Source: Chrysaora quinquecirrha (lineage: Eukaryota; Cnidaria; Scyphozoa; Semaeostomeae; Pelagiidae). Taken from it: 64,000 nucleotides of DNA. The stretch covers positions 69,993 to 133,992 of the forward strand of contig JACTAT010000010.1 of assembly GCA_014526335.1 (NCBI GenBank), in the 5' to 3' direction. This document shows, one piece after another, positions 1 through 11,332 of this stretch. Under the pieces are notes generated by a model. That model saw nothing but the letters and a program-made list of their open reading frames with translations, had not been told where the DNA came from and made no database searches. How positions within the stretch are numbered: the first letter of the stretch is position 1; every line of letters begins with the position of its first letter. Position numbers and translations under genes: made by a program.

Positions 1-2
1 GA

Positions 3-449
3 TTCGAAACAGATTGTTTTTTTGCGCTGGTTGATAATTCATCATTCAATGGAGCGGATGAAGGAAATCCATTTGAGTTTGAACATGTTTTTGTTTCCGC
101 TGTTCAAGTAACTGTTGACAATCAAGAAATTACCCCACCTCTTAGACTGAATTATGATGATGATGATTACTTTGATGCCTACAGTCGCTTGGTGACTAGC
201 TTGAATAATTCACCTAGCCTAATTGATTATGATAGATTCAAACAAGGATCGGCAATCTATGGGTTTGATTTGACACCAAAAGGAAACTGTGCAGATGAGC
301 AATACCTGCTTAAAAGAGAGGGTAATCTAAGAATAAGTATGAATTTTGCAAACGCTGTTGACAGTTTGATGAACATTGTAATTTTGGATGAATTTGATAG
401 GGTCATTCAAATTGATAGTCATAAAAACGTCATTCGAGATTATGGATGA
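3..449 (+). CDS. Capsid-like protein of a Polinton/Maverick, C-terminal part
   Basis: The frame is open from base 3 to the TGA at 447-449, so the gene enters from the left edge and only about 148 C-terminal residues are present. The end reads as a hydrophobic beta-rich segment (FANAVDSLMNIVILDEF) followed by a run with alternating acidic and aliphatic residues. This resembles the C-terminus of capsid-like proteins that occur next to the protease in Polintons and adintovirus-like elements. It would form part of the icosahedral shell; I cannot say whether it is the hexon-like or the penton-like protein. The next gene starts inside its last codons in another frame, a compact virus-like arrangement. 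No stop or frameshift is visible in this part. Family assignment is by resemblance and context. Confidence 0.5.
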   Translation, partial: FETDCFFALVDNSSFNGADEGNPFEFEHVFVSAVQVTVDNQEITPPLRLNYDDDDYFDAYSRLVTSLNNSPSLIDYDRFKQGSAIYGFDLTPKGNCADEQYLLKREGNLRISMNFANAVDSLMNIVILDEFDRVIQIDSHKNVIRDYG

Positions 450-900
450 TATAACGATTAATAACTTACTTGTAAAACGTGAAAAGCTACCTCATTTCCA
501 TGGTGTATTCAGGAAAGATGAAATAAAAAACATCGGCATTCATTCTCTACCTTGTTCATTTATTTTCAATGGAGATAATTTTACTGGTAAAGGAACCCAC
601 TGGGTAGCTGTCTATATTGCTGATGATGGTCGATTGGATTTCTATGATTCGTTTTGTGAACCTCCTATGTTGAAAGAATTTCTAGACTTTATTAGTCCGT
701 TCAAGCTCGCTTATAACAAGGTTCAAGTTCAATCCTATCAGACTGCTACATGTGGACAACATTGTATATTCTTTCTAATTAATAGAACAAAAAACGTTTC
801 AATGAACTCAATGGTTAATAAATATTTCAACATTCAGAACAAGTTAGATAACGATTTATTTGTTTACAACTATGTTAAACAAAGATATAATTTAAAATAA
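442..900 (+). CDS. Adenovirus-type cysteine protease (Polinton PRO)
   Basis: A 152-residue protein, the usual size for Polinton and adenoviral maturation proteases. From the ATG at 442 the expected catalytic set is visible: His53 in GTHW, Asp69 in FYDS, Gln97 and Cys104 in QSYQTATCGQHC. The spacing of Gln to Cys (seven residues) matches the family. In such elements the enzyme cleaves capsid precursors during particle maturation. I chose 442 because the longer frame upstream has no convincing homology and 442 overlaps the stop of the capsid-like gene (ATGGATGA), a typical tight coupling. The ORF has no internal defect, unlike the polymerase gene that converges on it from the other strand 90 bp away. 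Confidence 0.85.
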   Translation: MDDITINNLLVKREKLPHFHGVFRKDEIKNIGIHSLPCSFIFNGDNFTGKGTHWVAVYIADDGRLDFYDSFCEPPMLKEFLDFISPFKLAYNKVQVQSYQTATCGQHCIFFLINRTKNVSMNSMVNKYFNIQNKLDNDLFVYNYVKQRYNLK

Positions 901-990
901 TGTTAAAAAAGTTCGTTACAACAGTTTGTTAAAATAGTTTAGTTTCGAATATTGTTACAACAGTTTGTTAAAATAGTTTGTTAAAACAGT
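901..990. repeat. Short direct repeat between convergent Polinton genes
   Basis: A 26-bp sequence starting GTTACAACAGTTTGTTAAAA occurs at 915 and again at 953, with a third partial copy up to 990. It fills the gap between the protease stop and the polymerase stop. It may hold 3' end signals for both genes; that is inference. Confidence 0.5.
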
Positions 991-3900
991 TCAATCAATG
1001 TTTTCTTCTTCACAGCGTCTTTCTAGCGAATAATGCCCATATGGCAGCGTGTTAAATCCATCATCAAGAATGTATCTTTTATCATCAAAGGGATTCAGCG
1101 ATGTCTTTTTTCTTTCCGTTGCGAGATGGTGTGACAGTGTGATTCAATGTTCCGTTGAATGTGTGCATCCGCTCTCATTTCCATCAAACATTTCACATAA
1201 TCTTCATGCTTCATTTGCTTTTTCACAACATACTTTTTGATTCTTTTTGCTCTTTTGATTGTATTTCCATCATCAATTTGACAGCTATACATCTTTGATC
1301 TCAATCCAGCAAATTCTTTCATTCCCACACCACCAAGCTCTTCTTTCATTTTCCCGATAACTTTCTTGTTTCTTGTAGAGTAATTTGGATGTTCTTCATC
1401 ATAATTGCTGAAATCGAATCCATCTTTGTGATCTTTCAATACTTTATCGACTTGATATTTAGACATTGTTATGTCGTAGATGAAACTATCAGTATCCATG
1501 TAGCATAGCTCAACAATTGGAAGGTTTGGCTTTGCAAAGTTATGGTGGAAATCATACATCAATGTTTTGCTAATATCCAATATGCTGAAACCAATATACA
1601 TTGGTTTGGTAAGTGTAACTTTCCTCAACTTTTTCTCAACCAAAAGCGTGTCTTCATTGATTTCAATTACTCCGTAAAAGTTTGGATTTCTTACCCATTT
1701 TCTCAAGACTTCTCCATCAGTACAGATTTCAAAACGTCCATGATCTCGAACATTGTCCATTGTCTTCCCAAACACGGAATTGTTCATCAACTTGAACAGA
1801 TCTTTTTTCAAAGTCATTTTTTGCATGTGTTCTCTTCTGGGTATTAAAATCAATGTATTCTTTCAACCATAGACTTTGCTTGAATTCAATGATCTCATGA
1901 ACTTTTGTCAGCTTCAAACCCAATTCCAAACACTGCTTCAAATTTCTTTCATGCATGAGGTATTCTTCTTTGTTGAATAGATTTGGTATTAGCTTCGGTG
2001 TTGACTTAAACTTTTTTCCATTGAAAAGTTCTTCGTGAGCGTTCTTTTGATGTTCTGATAGCCTGTCTTCTTGAACTTGTAATCTTTGCGGCGCCAATGG
2101 TAGATCTGCATGATGATCGTGTAACTCGGCTGGATATTCCAAATCGACTTTGAGAATATAACCAACATCTTCATTCGATCTTGTCAGCAAAGCGTGGATG
2201 TCTGTGTTTCTGATTTCTTCTTGTGTTAACTGCTTGAAACCACCATACGGCATTGGTTGCAACATTGCCCATCCATAGAGATTGTTTGCATCGAGATACA
2301 TCAGCGTGTTTTTTTCTGTTGATTTAGCATGCCGTTTCACTGCTATCGAGACACCACCACGAATTCCATCTTCAATCATAAGTAGAATGTCCTTCTTTTC
2401 TTCGGATAACAATTCCAGCTTCACACCGGTCATCATGTGCAGGATCGAGTCCGTAGAATTCCAGACTTTTTGCACTGAACGATTCGAATATATCAGTCAA
2501 CAGCAACACATCGGTTTTCAAGTACAGTTCATGATAATCTTGAAAAGTCTGACAGTTGAAGAATTGCCAAACCTGCTAAGCATGTTCATAATCTTCATCA
2601 CTGATGTCAAATCATTGAGTTTTTTGTAAAATGCTTCTTTCGGTGGTAGAGATGTTTCTTCCATTTTCTCTGCACTATCCACCCAATCGTAGGGATAAAC
2701 ACCTTTTCTTGTCAGCAACTCAAATGCTCTCTCCACTTCTTCAGCTTCAGCATCTGTCAAATCTCTCCTTGATGGTATTTTCCAATTTCTGTAATCTAGA
2801 ACATTTTCGTCTTTTAGCGGGTTTTTACATGCTACACCAGGTTCAAACATTCCTTGGCGTTCTCTTTTCAATTCTGCAACTCTTTCCTGTTCATTTCTCG
2901 GTACATCAGGATACTGCTGTTGAGTAATCTCATCATGTAGGTAGCCTTTCACAGAGACGATTTGTTCTTTCGGTAGGTTGCCGGCAATTGTTCCTAAACT
3001 TGTACTTAGAAATGCAAAGGAGTCAATGTATTTGATTCCACGAATATTTCTTCCCTTACCATCTTCATTCACGTCAGTATGAGCACCAATCTGTGCAGTC
3101 ATGATCTTTTCTTTCGAATTGGTAATGATCTCTGTATTTCTGCCTTTCAAATTCTTCTGGACATGATGCATGTCATACCCTTTTAGATTATGGAAGACCA
3201 TCGGGATCCTGTGAGTGTTTGCTATTATATTCAGATGATTAAAGTTACAATACTTGCAAGCCAATCCTCTGTATTTCCCCGTAATGTGACAATGATCTTT
3301 GACTTTTCTTCTATTGTTACCATCAAATAGCTGCTTGCAGCAATAGCAATGTGTAGCCACATCATGTCTTGCGTTTTCTTCGGGTGATAATCTAATCATC
3401 GGCATGGTTTTCTTGAACACTGCTCAGATTTCATCATTCAATTCATCTATTCGATTCATCAACACCTCCATGCAGTCTTCACCAGTATAGCATTCCAGCG
3501 GTTGTTGCCATCTATCATCGATTGATTTGACATAAATGCAATAACTGATCGGCTTGTGTTCTTGATAAGCAGCTCTTCTGTTTGAGCTTTCCAGAATGGA
3601 TTCAGTATCTGCATAGATGATAAATGGTAGTCAGCTCTGATGCTTGAAATGTTCAAACTTTAATTCTGTATCTTGAGGATATTCAACAGCTTGGGGGGCC
3701 TGACATAGCTTGTCATGCTTTTCCAATCTTTCTTGAGTTGTACACCCTGAACAGCATAGAGGACAGATAAAACATTTTCCGTTATTTTTATGACCATCAC
3801 GACCTGCTAAAAGACGACTCAAGTCCTTTATCCAGCAATAGTGACTCTTTTTATCAGTTGCTTTTACTGGACATGTCAATCCTTCACAATTAAGTTCCTC

Positions 3901-4135
3901 CCAGTATGAGTAATACTTTGTAACTCTCTGTGGATTTTCTGCTGGTGGATGTAGAGTGGATAAAATTGCCCAGATGAAGCATTTATCGTCTTCGTTCTGT
4001 ACATTGATGACAGCTCGCTTGTTTTTTATGTATGTTGATAGTTGCAAATACTTTCCACCACGAACTGCATCATAATCAAACATCTTCACTTGCAGTTGGG
4101 TAAACTTTGCAAATATCCAACCACTTCCATTCTCC
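991..4135 (-). pseudogene. Protein-primed family B DNA polymerase (Polinton PolB), C-terminal three quarters, broken
   Basis: Replicative polymerase of the Polinton. Reading from 4135 down to the TGA at 993-991: an N-terminal block (YDAVRGGKYLQL; NEDDKCFIWAIL), a zinc-ribbon-like block (DHCHITGKYRGLACKYC), an exonuclease motif (HNLKGYD), an exonuclease III-like motif (LYLKTD), polymerase motif A (LDANNLYGWAM, near 2285), motif B (KLMNNSVFGKTMDN, near 1770) and motif C (YMDTDSF, near 1490). The key aspartates of motifs A and C are present. The gene is dead: frameshifts lie near 3640, 3430, 2550 and 1850 and in an A-run near 1098, and a short in-frame block appears to be missing around 2470. 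Its 5' part lies at 8804-9304, beyond a transposon that splits it. Confidence 0.85.
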
Positions 4136-4212
4136 AAGAATAGACATTTTTCCCAATTCATTTTGATTACGAGACTGGCAAACCAAAGCGAGGCGATGGT
4201 TGTAGTGCGCTT
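4136..4212 (+). repeat. Left terminal inverted repeat of the ISL2EU-like element
   Basis: Starts AAGAATAGACATTTTTCCCA and pairs with the reverse complement of 8728-8803 over about 75 bp with a modest number of mismatches (shared blocks CGAGACTGGCAA and CGAGGCGATG). This is probably where the transposase binds; that role is inferred. Confidence 0.8.
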
Positions 4213-4312
4213 CTCATAATATCACACCTAACGTTAGCGTGCTGGCATCTAGTGATATCGAAAGTTTGTAGATAGCATTTGTCGCTTTACTTGTGTTTCA
4301 TTTTGATTATTT

Positions 4313-5975
4313 ATGGCTGAAAATAGCGATAGTCAAACTGCTAGTGCTGAGGTGAAGAAGAAATCATCTTTTGGTAAACAGTGTGCAGCTTTTGGCTGTT
4401 ATAATTTCTTTTACAAAAGTGATGGCACTCCGACTGGCCTACACTTCTTTCCTTTTCCTAGAAAGAATCCAGTGAAAAGGTTATGGTGCAGTTTGATCAA
4501 AAGAGTTGATGGTTTGGGTGGTTTCAAGGTGACTCTAAGCACAGTTTTGTGTCAAGATCACTTTAAAGATTCTGATATCAAGCGAGGTCCAAATCGTTGG
4601 AATTTAGTCCGTGCTGCAGTTCCCTCTTGGAAGTTGCACAACGTTAATCCCACCAAGAGGGGCAGTAAAGTTAGCCGCAAACCTCCCAAAGATCACAGAT
4701 CTGTCAATGATCAAGAGCCGCAACCTTGTTCTTCTGCTGTATCAGAAGAAATTGATGAATTTGATGATATTTCTTTTGTGGAAAGTGATTCAAAGTATGT
4801 AACATGTTCCACCCAAACTGATTTTTCTTTTGTTGATAGCCCCATGCTATTAAGCAATAGTGATGACTCTGGTGATTTTATGACTGATCATTGTTATTTC
4901 ACTGAACCTGCAAATGAGAATGATCAGAAACGATGTCAACCTTCAGCAGAAAATTGATGAACTTTCTCTTAAAATTTCACAATAGGATGCTGATTTATCT
5001 GTGGCAAAAAAAGCACTATTCTCAATTGAAAAGTTACAAAATGATGATTCTCCAGTCAAGTTCTACACGGGCTTTCCAAATTATTCTTCATTGCAATCTG
5101 TCTTTGAGTATTTGGAGCCGAAGCTGAAAAATATTTCCTACTGGCGTGGCCCAAAGTCTCATGAGGCATCCAAGAAGAAGGTTGAAAGGCAAGAGTCTGA
5201 CATTAAGCTTGGCTGTAAAAGAGTCCTTTCAAACTTTGAAGCATTTATACTCGTTTTGATGCGCCTTAAATTTGGTTTGTTTTTGACTGATCTTGGAGAC
5301 AGATTTAGTATTTCTACTGGCCACGCTTCAAGAATCTTTACCACCTGGATCAACTTCCTATATCATGAATTGCCACTGCTTTTTCCCTTTCCTCCAAAAG
5401 AAATGATTCAGAAACTAATGCCTAAAGAGTTCAAGATATACCCTTCCACAAGAGTGATCATCGACTGCACCGAACTCTTCATTGAGGTCCCATCATCCAT
5501 GAAAGCTCAGTCACAAACATGGTCTGAGTATAAGCATCACAATACCTGGAAAGCACTAGTGGGAATATCTCCTACTGGTGCAATTACATATGTATCAAAG
5601 CTCTGGTCAGCACGTGTTTCTGACAAAGAAATCACTGAAAAATGTAGCATTTTATCTCTCCTTGACCCTGGTGACAATGTTATGGCAGACCGTGGATTCG
5701 ACATTGCAGATATTCTCCCCATTGGTGTCACCCTCAATATTCCTCCTTTTAAAGGTTCTTGTGCACAGCTGACCCCCAAAGAAAGTGAAGAAACCGCCCG
5801 TATAGCAGCTGTAAGAATTCATGTAGAAAGGGCAATTGGTAGAGTCAAGAACTTTCATATTCTCCATGGTGTTCTACCCTTAACATTATATCCAGTTGCT
5901 AATCAAAATTTTACAGTCTGTTGCTTGTTAACTAATTTCTTGCCATTTCTTGTAATGCCTTCAACTCACGAGTAA
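4313..5975 (+). pseudogene. THAP-domain DDE transposase of the ISL2EU-like element
   Basis: The first 214 residues (4313-4957) hold a C2CH THAP DNA-binding domain: Cys24, Cys29, Cys80, His83 and the closing AVPSW. A serine/acid-rich linker follows, then a short coiled coil. The catalytic part (5001-5975) is a DDE_4/HARBI1-type nuclease with Asp155 in IIDCTE, Asp230 in VMADRGF and Glu276 in HVERAIGR (numbered from 5001), so all three acids remain. The gene is interrupted by a frameshift near 4930 and an in-frame TAG at 4983-4985, both in the coiled-coil linker. It would cut and join element ends in the nucleus. A TATA-less AT-rich leader of about 100 bp separates it from the left inverted repeat. 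Confidence 0.85.
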
Positions 5976-6789
5976 TACATAAATACCTAATATTAGTGAT
6001 ACAAGATACTATAACAAATTTAGAAGTAAAAAATTATTACAAAGTAACTAAAGTAACCAAGTAATATGGAATTATGAGCTATAGTGTGAGTGTAAATATA
6101 ATTAGTATTATAATTAAACAACAATGTAATTCGGTTTTGATGAAAGAAGAAGCTTAAAATATTTGAACACGAAAAACAAATAATTCAACTCTTTTACTTT
6201 ACTGTCCAATCAAGATTTGATAAGAAAAAAATTTCATATTTTCTTTGATTTCTTGTTCAAATATTTTAAGCTTCTAGTTATACCTTTCATCATACAGTTG
6301 TATATCCCACTGCATAATTTCAATTTTGTTTTTAGTATATTTATACAATGAAGTATTAATTAAAAAGCGATTAATGTTACCATAAAATGCTATAAGATTA
6401 CTTTAGATATTACTAAGCTTGAAATAAACAATCATTTTGAGCTATAAAACAATGTGTTTTTGGGTCCTTGAAACCTTTTTTTCAGGGTATAGGTGGATTT
6501 TACAGCAGGATCTTTCTATTTGGACAGTGTTTGATTAAAATACTGTTACGTAGATGTAACATTATTTGGATAAAACATTTAGTAAAACTGCTATAGTTTT
6601 TATAGGTATTCTTTCATATTATGTCTCTTTTTATATATGCTTATATTTTTATCAAAAGATTGTGTTATTATTAACATTTATATCTGAACTCAGCCTGAAA
6701 ATAAATTGAATATATAATAAGCATCAGAAGACAAAAAAGAGTTATCTCAACTAGTTCACTATTGTTATTGTTTACGTAAATGTAATTAT
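5976..6789. other. AT-rich intergenic spacer of the transposon
   Basis: About 800 bp between the two convergent genes. It is strongly AT-rich with many stops in all frames. An imperfect inverted repeat is visible around the sequence AATATTTTAAGCTTCT (near 6150 and 6265-6280). No gene is recognised; it probably contains the 3' ends of both transcripts. Confidence 0.6.
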
Positions 6790-8674
6790 TTAGGAAGAAA
6801 ACTTTTCCCAACAACCATGAATATATAATGGAAGTCCTCTTTTGACACGTTTTGTGAAAAACTCTGGCAAAACAGCTTTACAATAAAAATGATGAACTTG
6901 AGGAAGGATGGATCTCTGGACGAAATCAGCATCGTATTCAATTGATTCGATGAATAGTGGCTCATGGTCTCCAAACCACACCACCAGATCCCCTCTCTTC
7001 AAACCAGAACAAAACATTTGACCTTGAACTTGAAAAAGTAACGATCTTTCCTTTGAAGATGGATTTTCTCGCCTGTTCTTGTTAGAAAGAAGCTCTTGTA
7101 ACCAAGGGCAACCTCAAGAGAAGACGAAAACTTTGAAAAAGGGCATTTGATTTCCAGACCCCAAGAAGTGTTACCATGATGAACAATACCATCCAAAGAT
7201 GCACCCAAGAAAGAATGAGATTTAGAGATGATAAGATCAGTAGATACTGATACATTATGATAGCCTTGATTGATCAGAGAATCAAGATACAAAGAACGAA
7301 CATGTGGCTCATATAATTTCCCCTGCTGTGTAGCAGCAGAAGTAAAACTTGAATAGAACATTGATATCAGCTTTGAAGAGGGCTCAACTGTATTGACTGC
7401 AGCTGAGTAAAAATTTGATGCAGTTATTCGATATAGTCTGTGTTGTTTCCAAGATTCATTTGTTGATTGACCTCGAGTAGATTTTTCAATTTCAGAAATT
7501 TGGGATGGGCTGAGGATCATGTTAGACTTGGCATGGTGTTCCATCATTTCTTTAAAACTGGAGCAAGATATATCATAATCATCAGTTAAGGGCACAGAAT
7601 CGCAATCAGCATCATTAGAGACATTTAACTGAACAAACAAATTTTCAAATGGAGAGTCCAGTGAATTGACTGTTTCAGTTAGGACGGATGTATCACCCGA
7701 TGACTGTGTCACAGGAGTGGGATGAAAGGCAAAAAAACAGCTGTTGGGTGTTGATGAAGCAAGGGAATTCTTTAATTTTCAAAATCTGCATCATGCAATT
7801 GGCGATATTTTCCTCTACGGGGATCATTTTGATTTACTTGTGGATTTGTTACTACACTATTATCTTTTCCAAATTTTATTTTCTTGATTATAACTTGATC
7901 AATTGAAGCAGGAGAGATTTTACTTGATGAGGAAGGAACATTCCAAGCAGATAACTTAGATGTGCAAGATACGGGCTCGGGACAGTTCTGATAACCTTTT
8001 CTGTTTAAATCCTCCAATTCAAAAAGCACACCACCAACATGATTACAGTTTCCAAAACCAGCTACACCGGCACCAGCAGGACATGTGCAGGCTGCAGAGA
8101 AAACATCACCAGAATCATTTGATAGAACAACGATAACTTTTTTCTTCATTGAAGCTTTCATACGAACATCAAAATAGGTTGAATTTAAATCTTTTGCCAC
8201 AGAGAACAATCTTATATACCCTTCATAGAAGAATTGGAAGGATTTAAGCTTTTTGTAGGCTGTACTTTTCAATTTTATGTGCTTGAATTTTGTTGTTCGA
8301 ATGACAAGATAATCATACAGTTGGACAAAAGAAAAAACTGGAGTGCCTCTGAGATCGGATGTCCAAGGCAAATGGTTGCATTTATTCTTAAAAATTGCTT
8401 CATAAGTGCATTGATCTTCGTTTTGTGCTTTAGCTTGGGTTGTTTAACAAAATTTGTCGTCTTCTTGCCTCTGTATCCGAGAAAGGATAGCGTAGGCCCT
8501 CAGAATAAGGTCCGCCTTTGACCCAGACATTTTTTCCTTGTAAGCAGCTAAAATCACTTTCAGTTCCTTTATAGTTAAACTTTTTAAATCTTCAAGAGAA
8601 CTAACAGCCTTCTTTTCGGTTAAAAGTGATTTGAACTGATCCATTATTACCAATAAATAACCCAAGAATGTCAC
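6790..8674 (-). pseudogene. SAP-SWIM-YqaJ nuclease, accessory protein of the ISL2EU-like element
   Basis: Reading down from 8674: a SAP DNA-binding domain (SLTIKELKVILAAY), a SWIM zinc finger (CTCPAGAGVAGFGNCNHV, a CxC...CxH pattern) and a YqaJ/lambda-exonuclease-type nuclease. The nuclease shows the residues expected for this fold: ASNF, GKLYEPHV, FLGASLDGI, GLEIKCPF and QVQGQM. The C-terminus (VHHFYCKAVLPEFFTKR) is also typical. It would trim or process DNA ends during transposition; that role is inferred from the exonuclease fold. Frameshifts lie near 8400, 7740 and 7040, so the copy is dead. The gene starts about 55 bp inside the right inverted repeat and faces the transposase. Confidence 0.85.
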
Positions 8675-8727
8675 CAGCCAAACCAGACAAAGCTAACCAA
8701 AGAACTGGGTTGACAAATGTGCGCTTT

Positions 8728-8803
8728 GGTCAACTACAATCATCGCCTCGTTTTCAATTGCCAGTCTCGCAACCAAAATGACTTGGGAAAAAGGTCTATT
8801 CTT
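8728..8803 (-). repeat. Right terminal inverted repeat of the ISL2EU-like element
   Basis: Inverted partner of 4136-4212. It ends GTCTATTCTT, directly followed by polymerase coding sequence on the minus strand. Confidence 0.8.
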
Positions 8804-9304
8804 CAACCTTATCTCGTAGTGTGTTGATAGCTTCAACTACCTGATTTTCAACATAGTCATACTCTGATCTTAACAAGGCCTGCACGGTGGTTCTGAATGT
8901 GGGTGGTGGCTCTGTAACCATAGGCTTATCACCATACTTTTTAAATTCTACATCGATAGTGACATAATACTTTATCCCCTGCTTGTGGCCTGGCAATTCT
9001 TCTTTAATTTCTCGAATGGTATGTTGTGTGATTCTTACCCAGTCTTTAATATATTCTTCTTCGGTATATATCCTGAATGCTTTCTTATCCATCTTGTTCA
9101 TATCATTACCTCCACGGACTAATTTATCTTGTTCTGCTGTTGAGGGATTTATATCATGTGCCGTTGGCCTAGGTGATGTGAGATTTAACAATCTCTCAAA
9201 CAATTTCCCACATACATCGCAAGCGATTTTTCTTCGCTTACTATTATTAGCAACTGAGCTCTCTTCTTCTTCGTGTGACCTCTTTAGTGCAATCGCTTAG
9301 GAGT
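8804..9304 (-). pseudogene. Polinton PolB, N-terminal part separated by two insertions
   Basis: The minus-strand frame (9203 to about 8804, open upstream to about 9298) encodes a lysine/arginine-rich leader with a C2H2-like start (ACDVCGKLFER), then a region (YYVTIDVEFKKYGDK...) resembling the amino end of Polinton polymerases. It stops at a TAG that belongs to the inverted repeat of the ISL2EU-like element, and the missing sequence resumes at 4135. Upstream it runs into a second inserted element at 9306. One extra frameshift close to 9290 separates it from the probable start codon at 12778-12776. Confidence 0.7.
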
Positions 9305-9394
9305 CAAATTGTGCACTTTATGATACAAGCATGAAATTTGGCACAAGTACAGAGTTTGATGTGCCAAACAAAATGAGAAACAGACCCAACTCAG

Positions 9395-10215
9395 AAAATG
9401 GCCCCGAAAGCTATTTTTAGACTTGGGTACTTGACCCCAATCCCCAAAAACATTTTCTTCTATAACTCAAAAACTATTAACGATACAGAACTGAAAATGA
9501 GTACAGTTACATACTTTAATATGCTTAATACAACGAACAACAGATCCATTCAAAAAAATTCCCCCTAAAGCTATTTTTAGACTGGGGTACTTGACCCCAG
9601 CCCCAAAAATGTTTTTTCTATAACTCAGAAACTATTAACGATACAGAACTGAAAATGAGTACAGTTACATATTTTAATATGCTTAATACAACGAACAACA
9701 GATCCATTCAAAAAATTCCCCCGAAAGCTATTTTTAGACTGGGGTACTTGACCCCAGCCCCAAAAATATTTTTTTCTATAACTTGCAAACTATTTCCGAT
9801 ACGCAACTGAAAATGAGTACAGTTACATTTTGGTATGCTTAATACAACGAAAAACAGATCCATTCACAAAAATTCCCCCGAAGGCTATTTGAAGACTAGG
9901 GTACTTGACCCCAGCCCAAAAATATTTTTTTCTATAACTTGCAAACTATTTCCGATACGCAACTGAAGATGAGTACAGTTACATATTTGGTATGCTTAAT
10001 ACAACGAACAACAGATCCATTCAAAAAAATCCCCCCGAAAGCTATTTTTAGATTGGGGTACTTGACCCCAGCCCCAAAACATTTTTCCTCTATAACTCGG
10101 AAACTATTTACAATACAGCACTGAAAATTAGCAAAGTTACATATTTGGTATGCTTAATACAACAAACAACAGATCCATTCAACGAAATTCCCCCAAAGTT
10201 ATTTTTAGACATGGG
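9395..10215. repeat. Tandem array, about 157-bp unit, left arm of element A
   Basis: Five to six diverged copies. Each contains a version of CTATTTTTAGACTGGGGTA (near 9407, 9571, 9728, 9887, 10042 and 10198), then TTGACCCCAGCCCC, TATAACTC and AATATGCTTAATACAACGAA. Spacing is 155-159 bp. No coding potential is credible. Confidence 0.85.
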
Positions 10216-11332
10216 TACTCGGGTGTAGCCCTCTATAGGGTTTCCAACTCAGAAGTTATTACAATTTGAAATTCGTGTGACGTCATCAAAACGCAAAACT
10301 GATATCTTGAATCTTAACCGTTTCGTGCATAAATCTTTCTTTTGATGTGTTCAGCATTACTTTTAGGATAAAAGCATCATGTTCTCGGTCACGTATGCTA
10401 ATTTTTGTCATTTCAAACCTTAAATAACAAAGAATGCTTGTAATTTCAATTGCGATGCAGTTAGCATTCCGAACTACTATGAATGTTGAAAAAGATGCAA
10501 AAGATAAAACATTTTCTGCTTACTTTCTCTGAGAATGGTAATATGATTGAGCTAGATAGATCTAAGCACTAAAAAGTGGATCTCAAGGTAATCATATACC
10601 AAAAATAGGGGCACTGCTTACAAAAGTTGAACAGGCGCAGTTTGATACATGGTCACTTGGTTAGGAAGAATGCTCAAAGAAAGAGGGGAACTGCCATTGA
10701 GGGTTGAGTTTCATTCCATAGACGAAACTCCATATCATCAATAGGTATGTCCATAGTTATGTCGACAAGATTGGCGAAAGACAAGAAGAAATTGCGCAGC
10801 CACTTGCCAGCTACTTGCGATTGCTGAAATGAACTGGAGCGAATCTTAGGGAAGCCAATCGACCGAGTCAGTTTTAGTTCAATATTTCGGCAACAAAATT
10901 TGTGCCAGAATAGGAGCCACAAGCCAGATAATATCTGAATCTGCGAACTTACCCTATAAATCCTATTTAGCCTTTTTCTTACGTTTTTATTAATATTATT
11001 CGTCTCTGCTATTATTGGAGAACTCATCCCACAAAGCCACACTTACAAAGTTATACATTTGTCAACGTAACAACTTGCGAACTGCGTCTCTCACCTTGAA
11101 GCTCTAAAAACGTAATCAAAATCCTTTGCAAAAGTCAATTCAAATAGCTTATCGATTACTGTTATTGTAATCTTGTATAAATCTCTGTATCATGCCTATT
11201 AAGACTGATAAAAAGTGGCACACTTCGTACTTTAGCACGAAAGTGAATGGATTTTTCTGTGTTTCGGTGAACCGTAGTATTTGAATTCCCATCCAATCCA
11301 CCACCAAGCCTGGTTTCCAAACTAGCAATATC

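Larger units (their letters stand above)
4136..8803. mobile_element. ISL2EU-like DNA transposon inserted in the Polinton polymerase gene
   Basis: The element is bounded by imperfect inverted repeats of about 75 bp (4136-4212 and 8728-8803), outermost bases AAGAATAGAC at each end. It carries two convergent genes: a THAP-DDE_4 transposase on the plus strand and a SAP-SWIM-YqaJ nuclease on the minus strand. A DDE transposase plus a YqaJ nuclease is, as I recall, the hallmark of the ISL2EU group. The flanks are polymerase gene on both sides, and a 2-bp target duplication (TG/GG, one mismatch) would leave the two halves in frame. The exact ends are uncertain by a few bases. Confidence 0.75.

Noticed and set aside
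1542..1847. Plus-strand frame of 101 codons
   Set aside because: It lies opposite polymerase motifs B and C and has no own homology.
5537..5867. Minus-strand frames opposite the transposase
   Set aside because: They overlap the catalytic domain of a well-supported plus-strand gene and are shadows.
9395..10215. Possible CRISPR-like array
   Set aside because: Repeats of about 157 bp are tandem without unique spacers, in a eukaryotic transposon arm.
10674..11042. Minus-strand frame in the core of element A (counterpart at 37348-37762 in element B)
   Set aside because: The two copies do not keep one common frame, which argues against a conserved protein.
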